A stretch of DNA of 64,000 bases, from positions 1,612,001-1,676,000 of the forward strand of contig NZ_VOUX01000033.1 of NCBI RefSeq assembly GCF_008011855.1. Direction: 5' to 3'. A program made the translations under genes and the position numbers. The DNA comes from Serratia bockelmannii (lineage in GTDB: Bacteria > Pseudomonadota > Gammaproteobacteria > Enterobacterales > Enterobacteriaceae). Position 1 is the stretch's first letter, and each line of letters starts with the position of its first letter. This document shows, one piece after another, positions 40,353 through 50,578 of the stretch. Under the pieces are notes generated by a model, which had not been told where the DNA came from, ran no database searches, and was given only the letters and a program-made list of their open reading frames with translations.

Positions 40353-40534
40353 TATCCTGCCTTACCTGTATTTGTTATAACGTAACACAAATAACTGCCG
40401 AACGGCCCGCCTCTCCCGGCGATATTTGTGACGAAAGTTGTAAGCCGAAGTAAAAGCTGCGCGGTAACCCTGCCGTCACAAAGCCTTTTGCTATGCTTAG
40501 GCATAATCGCAACCTTTTATGCCGGAAGGTGATA

Positions 40535-41800
40535 ATGAGCCTGGACACCACTCCCGTGCCCGCGCTCTCCGGACAACAACGGCGCTGCCATCTGCTGCTG
40601 ATGCTGTACACGCCGGAGCCCGAGTTACAGCTGGAGACCCTAAGCCGAATCAACGGCGTCGCCCCCCCGATAACCCGGCAAGATATAGCCGAGGTGGCCA
40701 GTGAAATCCAGCGTTTCCATCACCTGGAGATCGCCGTCGATCCCGACCATGGCTACCACCTGCGGGGCAGCGCGCTCAACCAGCGCCTGTGTCTGATCCA
40801 TTGGCTGCGGCGGGCCCTGCGCTGCAGCCCGCAGTTTGTCGAAGACGATTTCGCCCCGCGCCTGCGGCACGCGCTGGCGGCAGATGCCGCCCCAGCGTCT
40901 GCGCTGGCTCAAGCGATCGACGCCTGCGAGCCACTGCTCAGCCGCCACTTTGACGCGCGCGACCGCCAATTCCTGGAGCATTACCTGCTCTACTGCGCCT
41001 GGCAAAATCGCCTGCAGCGCCATCCGCATTTCGACGCCGTTCAACGCGACTGGCTGCGGCAAAAGCCGGAGCAGCAGGCCGCCGCTTGGCTGCATCAGGC
41101 CTGCAACCGACTGTTTAACCAGCAGCCGCAGGCAGACGAGCGCGATTTTTTGGCGCTGACCTTCACCATGTTGAAAAATCACAGCTACCACAGCAATGAC
41201 TCGGCGCAAGAGCAGAGATTGATGGCGGCGATCGACAGCATGGTCGAGCGTTTCCAGCAGCTTTCCGGCATGGCCTTCAGCAGCAAGACGGAGCTGGTCA
41301 GCCAGCTGTTCGCCCACCTGGCGCCGGCGCTGGAGCGCTGCCGTTTCGCCATCGGCATCGACAATATGCTGCTGGAAGAAGTGGTGCGCAAATACCCGCG
41401 GCTAATGCGCACCACGCAGGAAGCGCTGATACCGCTGGAACAGGAATACGGCGTGCATTTTTCCAACGAGGAGGCGGGCCTGGTGGCCATCAGCTTCGGC
41501 GCCTGGCTGATGCAGGACAACGCGCTGCAGGAAAAACAGGTGCTGCTGCTGACGCTGGATAACCCGCAGTTGGAAGAGGAAGTGGAATACCAGATCCGCG
41601 AGCTCACGCTGCTGCCGCTGAACATCAAGTATCTGCCGTTGAGCGACTATCTGCGCGGCGGAGCGCCGCAGGGCGTCATGCTGGTGATCACCCCTTATGC
41701 GGCGGTGCACAGCGATCCGCACCCGCCGTTGATCTATACCGAATTGCCGCTGGAAACACGGCAGCGCCAGGCCATCCGCGCGCTGCTGGAAGCGCCTTAA
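40535..41800 (+). CDS. csiE: Stationary-phase-inducible protein CsiE
   Basis: The ATG at 40535 (MSLDTTPVPALSGQQRRC) has AAGG six bases upstream and gives 421 residues. It shows a degenerate helix-turn-helix at the start and PRD-like regions (about 60-160 and 190-300), as in antiterminators of the BglG/LevR type but without a clear RNA-binding domain. E. coli csiE is induced by CRP and RpoS and its function is unknown. The order suhB, csiE, hcaT is shared with E. coli. Its stop codon touches that of hcaT. Confidence 0.88.
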   Translation: MSLDTTPVPALSGQQRRCHLLLMLYTPEPELQLETLSRINGVAPPITRQDIAEVASEIQRFHHLEIAVDPDHGYHLRGSALNQRLCLIHWLRRALRCSPQFVEDDFAPRLRHALAADAAPASALAQAIDACEPLLSRHFDARDRQFLEHYLLYCAWQNRLQRHPHFDAVQRDWLRQKPEQQAAAWLHQACNRLFNQQPQADERDFLALTFTMLKNHSYHSNDSAQEQRLMAAIDSMVERFQQLSGMAFSSKTELVSQLFAHLAPALERCRFAIGIDNMLLEEVVRKYPRLMRTTQEALIPLEQEYGVHFSNEEAGLVAISFGAWLMQDNALQEKQVLLLTLDNPQLEEEVEYQIRELTLLPLNIKYLPLSDYLRGGAPQGVMLVITPYAAVHSDPHPPLIYTELPLETRQRQAIRALLEAP

Positions 41801-42946
41801 TCAGCGGCTGACGCTGACCGCCGGCGGCCGGATGAACAAGGCCGGCACCGCGACCGCCGCCATCACCCAGAATACCCCACCCTGCCAATGTTCGAACAGG
41901 AACCCGGCAATGACCGTCATGACGGCGATACCGCCGCCCATCGCCAGCGCCGAATACACCGCCTGCAGCCGGATCACCTCTTGTCCCTGGCGCGCGGCGA
42001 TAAAGCGCATCGCCGCCAGATGGCAGACGGTGAAAGTGCCGCAGTGCAGGATCTGGATCAGCAGCAGCCAGCCCAGCTCGGTGCTATAGGCCATCAGGCT
42101 CCAGCGCAACACGCCGCAGCAGGCGGAGAGCAACAGCAGGTTGCGCGCATTCCAGCGGCGGAACAGCACGTTGCTGCTGGCGAAAATAATCACCTCCGCC
42201 ACCACGCCCAGCGACCACAGATAGCCGATGGTCGAGGCCGAATAGCCCGCCTCCTGCCAGTAAATGGAGCCGAAGCTGTAGTAGCCGGCGTGCGCCCCCT
42301 GCAGCAGCGTGACGCACAGCAGGAAGCGCCAGACCGGCCCCTCTTTCAGCAGTGCCCACAGCGAACGTTCGGTATCGCTGTGCGTGCGTGCTTCGCCCTG
42401 CGGCATGACGCTCGGCTTCAGCAACATGCCCAGCAGCATCGCCAGCACGCTGAAGATCAGGCTGTAGAGAATGGCGTTATGGCCCCACACCGCCACCAGC
42501 TGCCCGGTCAGCGCCGAGCCGATGACGAACGCCAGCGAGCCCCACAGCCTTACCCGGCCGTAGTCCATACGGATCTGCTTTTGCCAGGTGCCGGCCAGCG
42601 CGTCGGTCAGCGGCACCAGCGGCGAGAAGAACAGGTTGAACCCCGCTATCACCAGCATCAGCCAGCCCCAACCGTTGCCGAAACAGAAGCCAACCGCGAA
42701 AGCCAGTGTCAGCAGCGCCAGCAGGCGCAGGGCGGAGACTAAATGAGAGGGATCTTTAACGCGGGGTGCAATCAGTAAACTGCCGAGGAAGCGGGCCACC
42801 AAACCGGCGCCGAGCAATATGCCGATGGTTTCCGGCGCGATGCCTTCGCCTTTCAGCCACACGCCCCAGAACGGTAAGAAGATGCCATAGGAAAAGAAGT
42901 AGGTGAAATAGCTGAGCGCGAGCCAACGCGTGGATTGCAGAACCAT
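41801..42946 (-). CDS. hcaT: 3-phenylpropionate MFS transporter
   Basis: This 381-residue protein has twelve predicted membrane segments and a strong GGAGGGATC before ATG. The start LQSTRWLALSYFTYFFSYGIFLPFWGVWL and the block WQKQIRMDYGRVRLWGSLAFVIGS match the HcaT branch of the nucleoside:H+ symporter group. It lies in the E. coli position next to csiE, but the hca dioxygenase genes that follow in E. coli are absent, so its substrate may differ. Confidence 0.88.
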   Translation of the reverse strand: MVLQSTRWLALSYFTYFFSYGIFLPFWGVWLKGEGIAPETIGILLGAGLVARFLGSLLIAPRVKDPSHLVSALRLLALLTLAFAVGFCFGNGWGWLMLVIAGFNLFFSPLVPLTDALAGTWQKQIRMDYGRVRLWGSLAFVIGSALTGQLVAVWGHNAILYSLIFSVLAMLLGMLLKPSVMPQGEARTHSDTERSLWALLKEGPVWRFLLCVTLLQGAHAGYYSFGSIYWQEAGYSASTIGYLWSLGVVAEVIIFASSNVLFRRWNARNLLLLSACCGVLRWSLMAYSTELGWLLLIQILHCGTFTVCHLAAMRFIAARQGQEVIRLQAVYSALAMGGGIAVMTVIAGFLFEHWQGGVFWVMAAVAVPALFIRPPAVSVSR

Positions 42947-43059
42947 GATCCCTCCGGAGTGAGGGCAATACTTTGACAGAGCTCACACCGCCCCGCAATC
43001 TTCATTCCACTTCAATGCGTTAGAGTGCCAGACAGCTCACAGTTTACCGTGAGCAGCCA

Positions 43060-43084
43060 CAAAAAAACCCGCCGCAGCGGGTTT
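43060..43084 (-). terminator. Intrinsic terminator of glyA
   Basis: AACCCGC-CGCA-GCGGGTT is followed leftward by seven T. A second hairpin, GCTCAC/GTGAGC, lies 10 bases further on. Confidence 0.93.
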
Positions 43085-43102
43085 TATCAGGCAAAAGCGG
43101 GA

Positions 43103-44356
43103 TTATGCGTAAACCGGCAGGCGGGCGCAGATATCCAGTACTTTCTTCTTGGTGCGTTCGATTGTGGCTTCATCGTTGATGTTGTCCAACACATCGCAGA
43201 TCCAACCGGCCAGTTCGCGCACGTCAGCCTCTTTGAAGCCGCGACGGGTCACGGCCGGGGTGCCGATACGCACGCCGGAGGTAACGAACGGGCTCTTCGG
43301 ATCGTTCGGCACGCTGTTTTTGTTGACGGTGATGTTGGCGCGGCCCAGGGCGGCGTCCGCTTCTTTACCGGTCAGGTTTTTATCGACCAGATCCAGCAGG
43401 AACAGGTGGTTATGGGTGCCGCCGGAGACCACTTTGTAACCGCGCTGCAAGAACACGTCCACCATCGCCTTGGCGTTGACCGCCACTTGCTGCTGGTAAA
43501 CCTTGAACTCAGGCTCCATCGCTTCTTTCAGCGCCACCGCCTTGCCGGCGATCACGTGCATCAGCGGGCCGCCCTGGCCGCCAGGGAACACGGCGGAGTT
43601 CAGCTTCTTGTACAGCTCTTCGTCGCCGCCCTTCGCCAGGATCAGGCCGCCGCGCGGACCCGCCAGGGTTTTGTGGGTGGTGGTGGTGACGATGTGCGCG
43701 TGCGGTACCGGGTTCGGGTACACGCCGGCGGCGATCAGGCCCGCCACGTGCGCCATGTCGACGAACAGGTAAGCGCCGATGCTGTCGGCGATTTCGCGCA
43801 TTTTGGCCCAGTCAACCACGCCGGAGTAAGCGGAGAAGCCGCCGATGATCATTTTCGGCTTGTGGGTTTGCGCCTGTTTGGCCAGATCGTCATAGTCGAT
43901 TTGGCCTTTGTCGTCGATGCCGTAAGGCACCACGTTATACAGTTTGCCGGACAGGTTAACCGGGGAACCGTGGGTCAGGTGGCCGCCGTGCGCCAGGTTC
44001 ATGCCCAGAATGGTGTCGCCCGGCTGCAGCAGCGCGGTGTACACGGCGAAGTTAGCCTGGGAGCCGGAGTGCGGCTGCACGTTGGCGTAATCGGCGCCGA
44101 ACAATTCTTTGGCACGATCGATAGCCAGCTGCTCAACGATATCCACGTATTCGCAGCCGCCGTAGTAACGCTTGCCCGGATAGCCTTCAGCGTATTTGTT
44201 GGTCAGCTGGGAACCCTGAGCCTGCATCACGCGCGGGCTGGTGTAGTTCTCAGACGCGATCAGCTCGATGTGCTCTTCCTGACGCACCACTTCCTGCTCC
44301 ATGGCACGCCACAGTTCCGCATCGTAATCGGCAATGTTCATTTCACGCTTTAACAT
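43103..44356 (-). CDS. glyA: Serine hydroxymethyltransferase
   Basis: GlyA converts serine and tetrahydrofolate to glycine and 5,10-methylene-THF, the main one-carbon source. The 417 residues match E. coli GlyA from [16 protein letters not shown] to the last PVYA. The PLP Lys lies in [16 protein letters not shown] PurR box lies upstream, and hmp is divergent, as in E. coli. Confidence 0.98.
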   Translation of the reverse strand: MLKREMNIADYDAELWRAMEQEVVRQEEHIELIASENYTSPRVMQAQGSQLTNKYAEGYPGKRYYGGCEYVDIVEQLAIDRAKELFGADYANVQPHSGSQANFAVYTALLQPGDTILGMNLAHGGHLTHGSPVNLSGKLYNVVPYGIDDKGQIDYDDLAKQAQTHKPKMIIGGFSAYSGVVDWAKMREIADSIGAYLFVDMAHVAGLIAAGVYPNPVPHAHIVTTTTHKTLAGPRGGLILAKGGDEELYKKLNSAVFPGGQGGPLMHVIAGKAVALKEAMEPEFKVYQQQVAVNAKAMVDVFLQRGYKVVSGGTHNHLFLLDLVDKNLTGKEADAALGRANITVNKNSVPNDPKSPFVTSGVRIGTPAVTRRGFKEADVRELAGWICDVLDNINDEATIERTKKKVLDICARLPVYA

Positions 44357-44476
44357 CCGGCATCTCCTGACTTAAATCAGCTAACTAAAAAATCACCAAA
44401 TAACTACCCGTTTGGGTTCTGGGCCACAGTGTAAACCGTTTCGCCCCACCGAAGATAGGTCTTGACAGAGGTTTTT

Positions 44477-44492
44477 ACGCAAACGATTGGCA
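44477..44492 (-). promoter_or_regulatory. PurR box upstream of glyA
   Basis: ACGCAAACGATTGGCA matches the first nine bases of the PurR consensus exactly and 11 of 16 overall. E. coli glyA is PurR-repressed at a similar site. Confidence 0.7.
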
Positions 44493-44651
44493 TGAGGTGG
44501 CGCAAGGCTTTGATCCGCTAAATGCCGTCGTTTATCAACGGACATTTCCTCATGCGAACGATGCGCTTTTTTCATGTTCTGTGAGCGCGATCGACGCCCG
44601 AAGAACACCGCAACGAAAACAAGGGTATTTACAAGCGACGCGGAACCCAAT

Positions 44652-44675
44652 AAGATGCATTTAAAATACATCATT
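44652..44675 (+). promoter_or_regulatory. NsrR operator of hmp
   Basis: AAGATGCATTTAAAATACAT followed by CATT fits the NsrR dyad (AAGATGCYTTT-N-AAATGCATCTT type) with arms AAGATGCATTT and AAATACATCATT. It lies 38 bases before hmp. NsrR represses hmp until nitric oxide destroys its cluster. Confidence 0.85.
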
Positions 44676-44713
44676 ACAATTATCGTCAAGATCCCAACCC
44701 AAGGAGCGCTTCC

Positions 44714-45904
44714 ATGCTGGATAGCCAAACCATCGCCACCGTGAAATCCACCATTCCCCTGCTGGCTGCGACCGGGCCGAAGCTGACCGCCCACTTTTAC
44801 GATCGCATGTTCGCGCACAACCCGGAATTGAAAGACATTTTCAACATGAGCAACCAGCGCAACGGCGATCAGCGTCAGGCGCTGTTCGACGCCATCTGCG
44901 CCTATGCTGCCAACATCGAGAACCTGGCGGCGCTGCTGCCGGCGGTGGAGCGCATCGCGCAGAAGCACACCAGCTTCAATATCCAGCCGGAGCAGTACAA
45001 CATCGTCGGCGGTCACCTGCTGGCGACCCTGGACGAAATGTTCAGCCCGGGCCAGGAAGCCCTGGACGCCTGGGGCAAGGCCTACGGCGTGCTGGCCAAC
45101 GTATTTATCCAGCGTGAAGAGCAGATTTATCAGCAGAGCGAAACCGACAACGGCGGCTGGCGCGATCTGCGCGCATTCCGCATCCTGAAGAAACAGCCGC
45201 AGAGCGACGTGATCTGCAGTTTCGTGCTGGCGCCGGTGGACGGCGGCCGGGTGGCGGACTTCAAACCGGGGCAATACCTGGCGATCTACATCAAGCACGA
45301 CAGCCTGGAGCATCAGGAAATTCGCCAGTACTCGCTGACCACCTCGCCAAACGGCGAGTTCTACCGCATCGCGGTGAAGCGCGAAGATCAGGGGAAAGTG
45401 TCCAACTACCTGCACCAGCAGGCGCAGGAAGGCGACGTGATCTACATCGCCCCGCCGCACGGCGACTTCTTCCTCGACGTGGCGCCGACCACGCCGGTGG
45501 CGCTGATCTCCGCCGGCGTCGGCCAAACCCCGATGCTCGGCATGCTCAACACCCTGCACGACAACCAACATCAGGCGCAGGTCCACTGGCTGCACGCGGC
45601 GGAAAACGGCAGCGTGCACGCCTTTGCCGATGAGGTAGCGGATATTGCCGGGCGTATGCCGAATCTGAGCCGCCATGTGTGGTACCGCGAGCCGGGTGCC
45701 GATGACGTGGAAGGCCGCGACTACCACAGCCGCGGATTGATGGATTTGAGCGCGCTGCAAGGCAGCCTGGCCGATCCGCAGATGCACTATTACTTCTGCG
45801 GCCCGGTGGCCTTCATGCAGTTCGTGGGCAAACAGCTGCTGGAGATGGGCGTAGAGGCCGAACGCATCCACTACGAATGCTTCGGCCCGCATAAGGTGCT
45901 GTAA
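44714..45904 (+). CDS. hmp: Nitric oxide dioxygenase (flavohemoglobin)
   Basis: Hmp turns NO and O2 into nitrate, using NADPH. The 396 residues have a globin domain (about 1-138) with the proximal heme His85 in QKHTSFNI, an FAD domain (about 155-255; RQYSLTTSP) and an NAD(P)-binding domain ([16 protein letters not shown]). The length equals that of E. coli Hmp. AAGGAGCG precedes the ATG. Confidence 0.98.
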   Translation: MLDSQTIATVKSTIPLLAATGPKLTAHFYDRMFAHNPELKDIFNMSNQRNGDQRQALFDAICAYAANIENLAALLPAVERIAQKHTSFNIQPEQYNIVGGHLLATLDEMFSPGQEALDAWGKAYGVLANVFIQREEQIYQQSETDNGGWRDLRAFRILKKQPQSDVICSFVLAPVDGGRVADFKPGQYLAIYIKHDSLEHQEIRQYSLTTSPNGEFYRIAVKREDQGKVSNYLHQQAQEGDVIYIAPPHGDFFLDVAPTTPVALISAGVGQTPMLGMLNTLHDNQHQAQVHWLHAAENGSVHAFADEVADIAGRMPNLSRHVWYREPGADDVEGRDYHSRGLMDLSALQGSLADPQMHYYFCGPVAFMQFVGKQLLEMGVEAERIHYECFGPHKVL

Positions 45905-45911
45905 TGCTTGC

Positions 45912-45937
45912 GGAGCGCGGCCGTCAGACCGCGCTCC
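45912..45937 (+). terminator. Probable terminator between hmp and cytochrome gene
   Basis: GGAGCGCGG/CCGCGCTCC form a 9 bp stem with an 8-base loop. The following CTCTTCATTT is a weak T tract; it may serve both converging genes. Confidence 0.65.
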
Positions 45938-45941
45938 CTCT

Positions 45942-47126
45942 TCATTTCGCCTGCAGTTGGCGCGCGTCCTGCACCTGCTGCACCGTCACCGGCGCCGCCT
46001 GGTTACCCCAGCTTCCCCGCAGGTAGCTCATCAGATCGGCCGCCTGCCGATCGTTCAACGCCCAGCCATAAGCCGGCATGTCAAACGCCATCGCCTGCTG
46101 CGTGATCGGCGTATGCGCCCCCTCCAGCACCACCCGCAGCGCGGTCAGCGGATTGTCCGCCGTTACCGTGGCATTGCCCGCCAGCGCCGGAATGGCGAAG
46201 TCAGTGCCCTCCCCCTTATTGCCGTGGCAGGTCGAGCAGTACATCGCATAGGTCGCCTTGCCGCCCGGGTTATCCGCCTGCGTGGCTGGCGCAGCGGCTT
46301 TGGCGGCGGCGTCCGGCGCCAGGCTGCGCAGGTACACCGCGATGGCGTTCAGATCGCCGTCGCTGAGATACTGCGTGCTGTGGGTTACCACCTCGCTCAT
46401 CGGCCCGGCGACTGCCGCATGGCGGCTGCGGCCGGTTTTCAGCAGCGCCGTCACCTCTTCCGGCGGCAGGCCGCGCAGATTGGAGGCGTACCAGCCGTCC
46501 AGCTCGGCGCCGCTCAGGAATACCGGCTCCTTGCCATCCAGGCCCTTCTCCTGCATCGCCCAGCCGCGCGGCGTGTGGCAGCTGCCGCAATGGCCCGCGC
46601 CCTGCACCAGATAGGCGCCGCGGTTCCACTCGGCGCTTTGCTGCGGATCTGCCTGATACGGCTGGTCGTCGTGGAACAGCGAGTTCCACACCGCCAGCGG
46701 CCAGCGCATCGACAGCGGCCAGCTGATGTCGCTGTCCCGGTTGGCGACGTTCTGCGCCGGCACCTCATTCATCAGGTAGTCATACAGCGCGCGCATGTCT
46801 TCCGCGCTCATTTTGGCGTAGGAGGTGTACGGCATCGCCGGGTAGAGCCGGTGGCCGTCTTTGGCTACCCCCTGGCGCATGGCGCGATCGAACTCCTCGA
46901 ACGAATAGGCGCCGATGCCGTGCAGCTTGTCCGGCGTGATGTTGGTGGCGTAGATAGCCCCGAGCGGCGTCGGGAACTTCATGCCGCCCGCCAGTTCAGC
47001 GCCGCCCGACGCGGTGTGGCAGGCGGTGCAGTCGCCGGCTTTGGCGACGTATTCCCCGGCCGACATCGCCTGGGCCGAGCCGCCGGCCGCCAGCAGGCTC
47101 AACAGGTACAGCGAACGCAGACTCAT
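45942..47126 (-). CDS. Triheme cytochrome c, probable electron acceptor of spermidine dehydrogenase
   Basis: The ATG at 47126 (MSLRSLYLLSLLAAGGSAQA) gives a clear Sec signal and 394 residues; it overlaps the spdH stop by four bases. Three heme sites are present: CTACH at 33-37, CGSCH at 180-184 and CSTCH at 297-301, each in its own cytochrome domain with a following Met ligand region. The layout matches the triheme subunits of membrane alcohol and gluconate dehydrogenases that pass electrons to ubiquinone. Here the partner is the spermidine dehydrogenase, a periplasmic FAD enzyme. A membrane anchor was not seen, so attachment may be peripheral. Confidence 0.88.
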   Translation of the reverse strand: MSLRSLYLLSLLAAGGSAQAMSAGEYVAKAGDCTACHTASGGAELAGGMKFPTPLGAIYATNITPDKLHGIGAYSFEEFDRAMRQGVAKDGHRLYPAMPYTSYAKMSAEDMRALYDYLMNEVPAQNVANRDSDISWPLSMRWPLAVWNSLFHDDQPYQADPQQSAEWNRGAYLVQGAGHCGSCHTPRGWAMQEKGLDGKEPVFLSGAELDGWYASNLRGLPPEEVTALLKTGRSRHAAVAGPMSEVVTHSTQYLSDGDLNAIAVYLRSLAPDAAAKAAAPATQADNPGGKATYAMYCSTCHGNKGEGTDFAIPALAGNATVTADNPLTALRVVLEGAHTPITQQAMAFDMPAYGWALNDRQAADLMSYLRGSWGNQAAPVTVQQVQDARQLQAK

Positions 47127-49033
47127 GCTCCCTCCTTGGCGGCAACCTTGCCGTAGGCCAGTTCGTTCACCGCGCGCCACGCCTGATCGATCGCCGAGTT
47201 GGCGTACGGGCTCCAGTCGGAATCGGAGTTGGCGATAACGATCTTGCCGATCGGCTGCCGCGCCGTTTCGATGATTTTCTTGGCTTCGTCTTCGTCGTCA
47301 AACAGCCCGTTGAGGAAGTAGGAGTAACCGTGCGACCAGCGGTTGACGGTGATCGCCTGAATGTCGCGCTGATGGTCGAAACCGGCCTCGCCCAGCATGC
47401 CCTGTAGCTGTTCGCGGATCATCTGCTCGTGCACCTCGAACGGCGTGCCCAGCAGCAGCGCGCGCCCTTTGCGCGACTGCTCGCGCGGGCTGAGGCCGCT
47501 GCCCGGCAGCGTCGGCACATAGACCATATGCAGGCCGATTGGCCGAGCCGGATCGCGCGGGTGCTGGTACCCGCCCATGCTCACCGGGTAGTCCAGCTTC
47601 ACGCGGCTGTACGGCGCGGCCGGCGAATAAATTTCGTGCACGCCCAGCTTGATGAACGGCTGCCAGTTGCGGATCACCACCTTGCTGTACACCAGCGGCG
47701 CCTTGACGTTCTGCTTCAGCGCCTCCTGCTGCTCGTGCGACATCTCCGGCACCAGGTATGGGATCATCATGTTGTAGCCGGCCATCACCACCTGCCCGGC
47801 GCGCACCTTGGTCATCTTCTCGCCGGTCATATAGGTGACTTCCACCTTGTCGCCGACGTTGGCCGCATGCAGCCCGGTGCTGTTCAAACGCAGCTTCACC
47901 GGCGACTCCGGCCGATCGAGCTGGCTGTAGTCGAATTTGGCCAGCACCACGTCATTCATGTCTTTGCCGGCCGGCGCCACCGCCGGGATCAGCTTGCGCA
48001 CCATCAGGCGCGTCAGCGTGGCATTGCCGTCCGGGAAGTGGAACACGTAAGGATCGTCGAGATCCGCCTGCGACTCTTCGTCCAGCGGCGGCAGATTCAT
48101 GCCGCCGAGGCCCGGCAGATCGCAGATGCGCGCATCGCTGCACGACGTGCCGTCGATGCCCACCGCCTGGAAGTCGTTGGTGGTCTGTTGGAAATAACGG
48201 ATCGCCAGCTCGCTCAGGCCCACTTTTTCACGCAGGAACTGGGTGTAGCTGTGGGTATCGAGCCACTCGACCTTCTGCTCCAGCGTCATCTCCGGCAGAT
48301 AATCTTTCTCCACCGTATGCAGCGCGATCAGCGCCTGGCGATCGCTTTCCGGCAGCGGGAAATCGCCGATGAACGCTTCATACGAACGGCCGTTGAGGCG
48401 ATCGCGCGGAATGTCGTCCGCCACCGTGCGGCCCGGATCGCCGCTCACCACCTTGTCGACGCCGAAGTTCTTGCGATCGAAGTAAACCCCACGGCTCAGG
48501 TTCAGATCCGGGTAGAAGGTGGTGTCAAACGCCTGCTCCAGTTGGTCGATATCGACGCCGAGCTTGCGCAGCAGCCCCATCGCCACCGGGCTGAAGTTGG
48601 AGCGCGGCGACTGCAGCGATTCACTGCCGCCGTAGCCGAGCAGCATGCCGTCGTCGGTGTTGAATTCGTTGCGCTTGGCGTGGCCGCCGAAGTCGTCATG
48701 GTTGTCGATCAAAAGAATGCGCTGCTGCTCGCCTTTCAGCTGCTGCCAGAAACAGGCGGCCGCCAACCCGCTGATGCCGGCACCGACCACCACCAGATCG
48801 AACTCTTCAACGGCGGGTACGCTGCCGAAATCAAAGGTTTTGCCGTCGCGCCCCAGTTGATGCGCATGCTCGAACGAGCCCGGATGGTTACCCCGCAGCC
48901 CGGTCAGCGCCGGCGGGTAGTACAGGGTTTGATTGGCGGTTTGCGGCGACGCGCGCAAGATTTGCAGCGGCGTCAACCCGGCGGCGATGGTGATCGCCAC
49001 CCCGTTGAGAAAATCGCGTCTGGTGATACCCAT
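47123..49033 (-). CDS. spdH: Spermidine dehydrogenase-like FAD oxidoreductase, Tat-exported
   Basis: The 636 residues open with a twin-arginine signal (TRRDFLNG at 4-11, then a hydrophobic stretch), so the folded flavoprotein is exported to the periplasm. The FAD-binding VVGAGISGLAA is at 82-92. Serratia marcescens spermidine dehydrogenase, an FAD- and heme-containing enzyme, cleaves spermidine to 1,3-diaminopropane and 4-aminobutyraldehyde; this gene fits by size, export and neighbours (aldehyde dehydrogenase and polyamine-type transporter). The heme-binding residue cannot be named. It is translationally coupled to the triheme cytochrome gene. The enzymatic name is an inference from family memory and context. 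Confidence 0.78.
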   Translation of the reverse strand: MGITRRDFLNGVAITIAAGLTPLQILRASPQTANQTLYYPPALTGLRGNHPGSFEHAHQLGRDGKTFDFGSVPAVEEFDLVVVGAGISGLAAACFWQQLKGEQQRILLIDNHDDFGGHAKRNEFNTDDGMLLGYGGSESLQSPRSNFSPVAMGLLRKLGVDIDQLEQAFDTTFYPDLNLSRGVYFDRKNFGVDKVVSGDPGRTVADDIPRDRLNGRSYEAFIGDFPLPESDRQALIALHTVEKDYLPEMTLEQKVEWLDTHSYTQFLREKVGLSELAIRYFQQTTNDFQAVGIDGTSCSDARICDLPGLGGMNLPPLDEESQADLDDPYVFHFPDGNATLTRLMVRKLIPAVAPAGKDMNDVVLAKFDYSQLDRPESPVKLRLNSTGLHAANVGDKVEVTYMTGEKMTKVRAGQVVMAGYNMMIPYLVPEMSHEQQEALKQNVKAPLVYSKVVIRNWQPFIKLGVHEIYSPAAPYSRVKLDYPVSMGGYQHPRDPARPIGLHMVYVPTLPGSGLSPREQSRKGRALLLGTPFEVHEQMIREQLQGMLGEAGFDHQRDIQAITVNRWSHGYSYFLNGLFDDEDEAKKIIETARQPIGKIVIANSDSDWSPYANSAIDQAWRAVNELAYGKVAAKEGA

Positions 49034-49118
49034 ATAGGCTTCCTTTCAATTTTTATTATCATCAGCCGGCCGGAGCCGGCTCGAAGGCCGCGCTATTGTG
49101 CGGATAATTACTGTAAAA

Positions 49119-50543
49119 TCAATGTTTGAACATTACATGACGAATGGCCGTGTAATCCTCCAGCCCGTACATCGACATATCCTTGCCGTAACCGGACAGT
49201 TTCTGGCCGCCGTGCGGCATTTCGCTCACCAGCATGAAGTGGGTGTTCACCCAAGTGCAGCCATATTGCAGCCGGGCGCTTAAGCGATGCGCGCGGCCCA
49301 CGTCGCGGGTCCACACGGACGACGCCAGCCCGTAGTTGGATTCATTCGCCCAGGCCAGCACCTGCTCTTCATCGTCAAACGGCGTCACCGTCACCACCGG
49401 GCCGAACACTTCGCGCTGCACGATCTCATCTTCCTGGCGCGCGCCGGCCAACAGCGTCGGCTGGAAATAGTAACCCGGCCCTTTCACCTTCTCGCCGCCG
49501 GTCACCACCTGCACGTGCGGCAACGCTTTGGCGCGCTCGACAAAACCGGCGACCCGCTTCAGATGCTGGGCGGTAATCAACGGCCCCAGTTCGGTGCTCT
49601 CGTCCTCCGGCGCACCGATCTTCAGGCTGGCCACCGCCTCGCCCAGCCGCTTCACCAGCTCGGGATAAATGCTTTTCTGCGCGTAGATACGGCACGCGGC
49701 GGTGCAATCCTGCCCGGCGTTGTAGAAACCGAAGCCGCGAATGCCGTCCACCACCTGCTGCAGATCGGCGTCGTCGAACACCAACACCGGCGCCTTGCCG
49801 CCCAGCTCCATATGGGTACGCTTAATGCCGGCGGCGGTGTGGGCGATGATGTGCTCGCCGGTGGCGATCGAGCCGGTCAGCGACACCATGCGCACCTTGT
49901 CATGCCCGGTCAGTCGATCGCCGACGCCGGCGCCGCGGCCGAACAGCACGTTGAGCACGCCCGGCGGGAACAGCCCGGCGGCCAGTTCGGCCAGTTTGAA
50001 AGTGGTCAGCGGCGTTTGCTCCGACGGCTTAATCACCACGCAGTTGCCCGCCGCCAACGCCGGCGCCAGTTTCCAGGCCGCCATCATCAGCGGGTAGTTC
50101 CACGGCGCGATCGAGGCCACCACGCCGAGCGGATCGCGACGGATCATCGAGGTATGCCCGGCCAGATACTCGCCGGCCGCCATGCCGGTCAGGCAGCGGC
50201 TGGCCCCGGCGAAGAAGCGGAACACGTCGGCCACCGCCGGCAGTTCGTCATTCAATACGCAGTGATAAGGCTTGCCGCAGTTGAGCGACTCCAGCCTGGC
50301 GAAGGTCTCGGCATGCTCGTCGATCAGATCTGCCAGCTTGAGCAGATGCTCGGCGCGCTCCTTCGGCGTGGTTTGCCCCCAGGCGGCGAACGCGGCATCC
50401 GCCGCCAGCACCGCGCGATCGACCTGCTCCGGGCTGGCCTCCGCCACCTGCGCGATCACTTCGCCGGTCGCCGGGTTATACACCGGCTGGGTCGCGCCCT
50501 GGCCATTCACCAGTTGGCCGTCAATCAACAGTTGGCTTTGCAT
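49119..50543 (-). CDS. patD: 4-aminobutyraldehyde (gamma-aminobutyraldehyde) dehydrogenase
   Basis: PatD (YdcW) oxidises 4-aminobutyraldehyde to GABA with NAD+. The 474 residues equal E. coli PatD and share long identical stretches such as [20 protein letters not shown] and VSARLQYG-like [19 protein letters not shown]. The catalytic Glu lies in HMELGGKAP and Cys in [13 protein letters not shown]. The cofactor motif reads SLTGSIATG. It follows ydcV by 35 bases and precedes spdH, whose product it would consume. Confidence 0.95.
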   Translation of the reverse strand: MQSQLLIDGQLVNGQGATQPVYNPATGEVIAQVAEASPEQVDRAVLAADAAFAAWGQTTPKERAEHLLKLADLIDEHAETFARLESLNCGKPYHCVLNDELPAVADVFRFFAGASRCLTGMAAGEYLAGHTSMIRRDPLGVVASIAPWNYPLMMAAWKLAPALAAGNCVVIKPSEQTPLTTFKLAELAAGLFPPGVLNVLFGRGAGVGDRLTGHDKVRMVSLTGSIATGEHIIAHTAAGIKRTHMELGGKAPVLVFDDADLQQVVDGIRGFGFYNAGQDCTAACRIYAQKSIYPELVKRLGEAVASLKIGAPEDESTELGPLITAQHLKRVAGFVERAKALPHVQVVTGGEKVKGPGYYFQPTLLAGARQEDEIVQREVFGPVVTVTPFDDEEQVLAWANESNYGLASSVWTRDVGRAHRLSARLQYGCTWVNTHFMLVSEMPHGGQKLSGYGKDMSMYGLEDYTAIRHVMFKH

Positions 50544-50578
50544 AGGGTTATCCTTTTATCAGAGGTCGGGTAAGGAAA

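Larger units (their letters stand above)
44357..44713. other. Divergent glyA-hmp control region
   Basis: This 357-base gap holds a PurR box (44477-44492) on the glyA side and an NsrR box (44652-44675) on the hmp side. A long stretch between them (about 44500-44640) shows no clear site or gene; in E. coli MetR acts here, but only half-site matches (TGAAAAAAGCGCA near 44568) were found. Confidence 0.6.

Noticed and set aside
47429..49129. A 566-codon plus-strand frame opposite spdH
   Set aside because: Antisense shadow of spdH; product rich in His, Arg and Ala without motifs.
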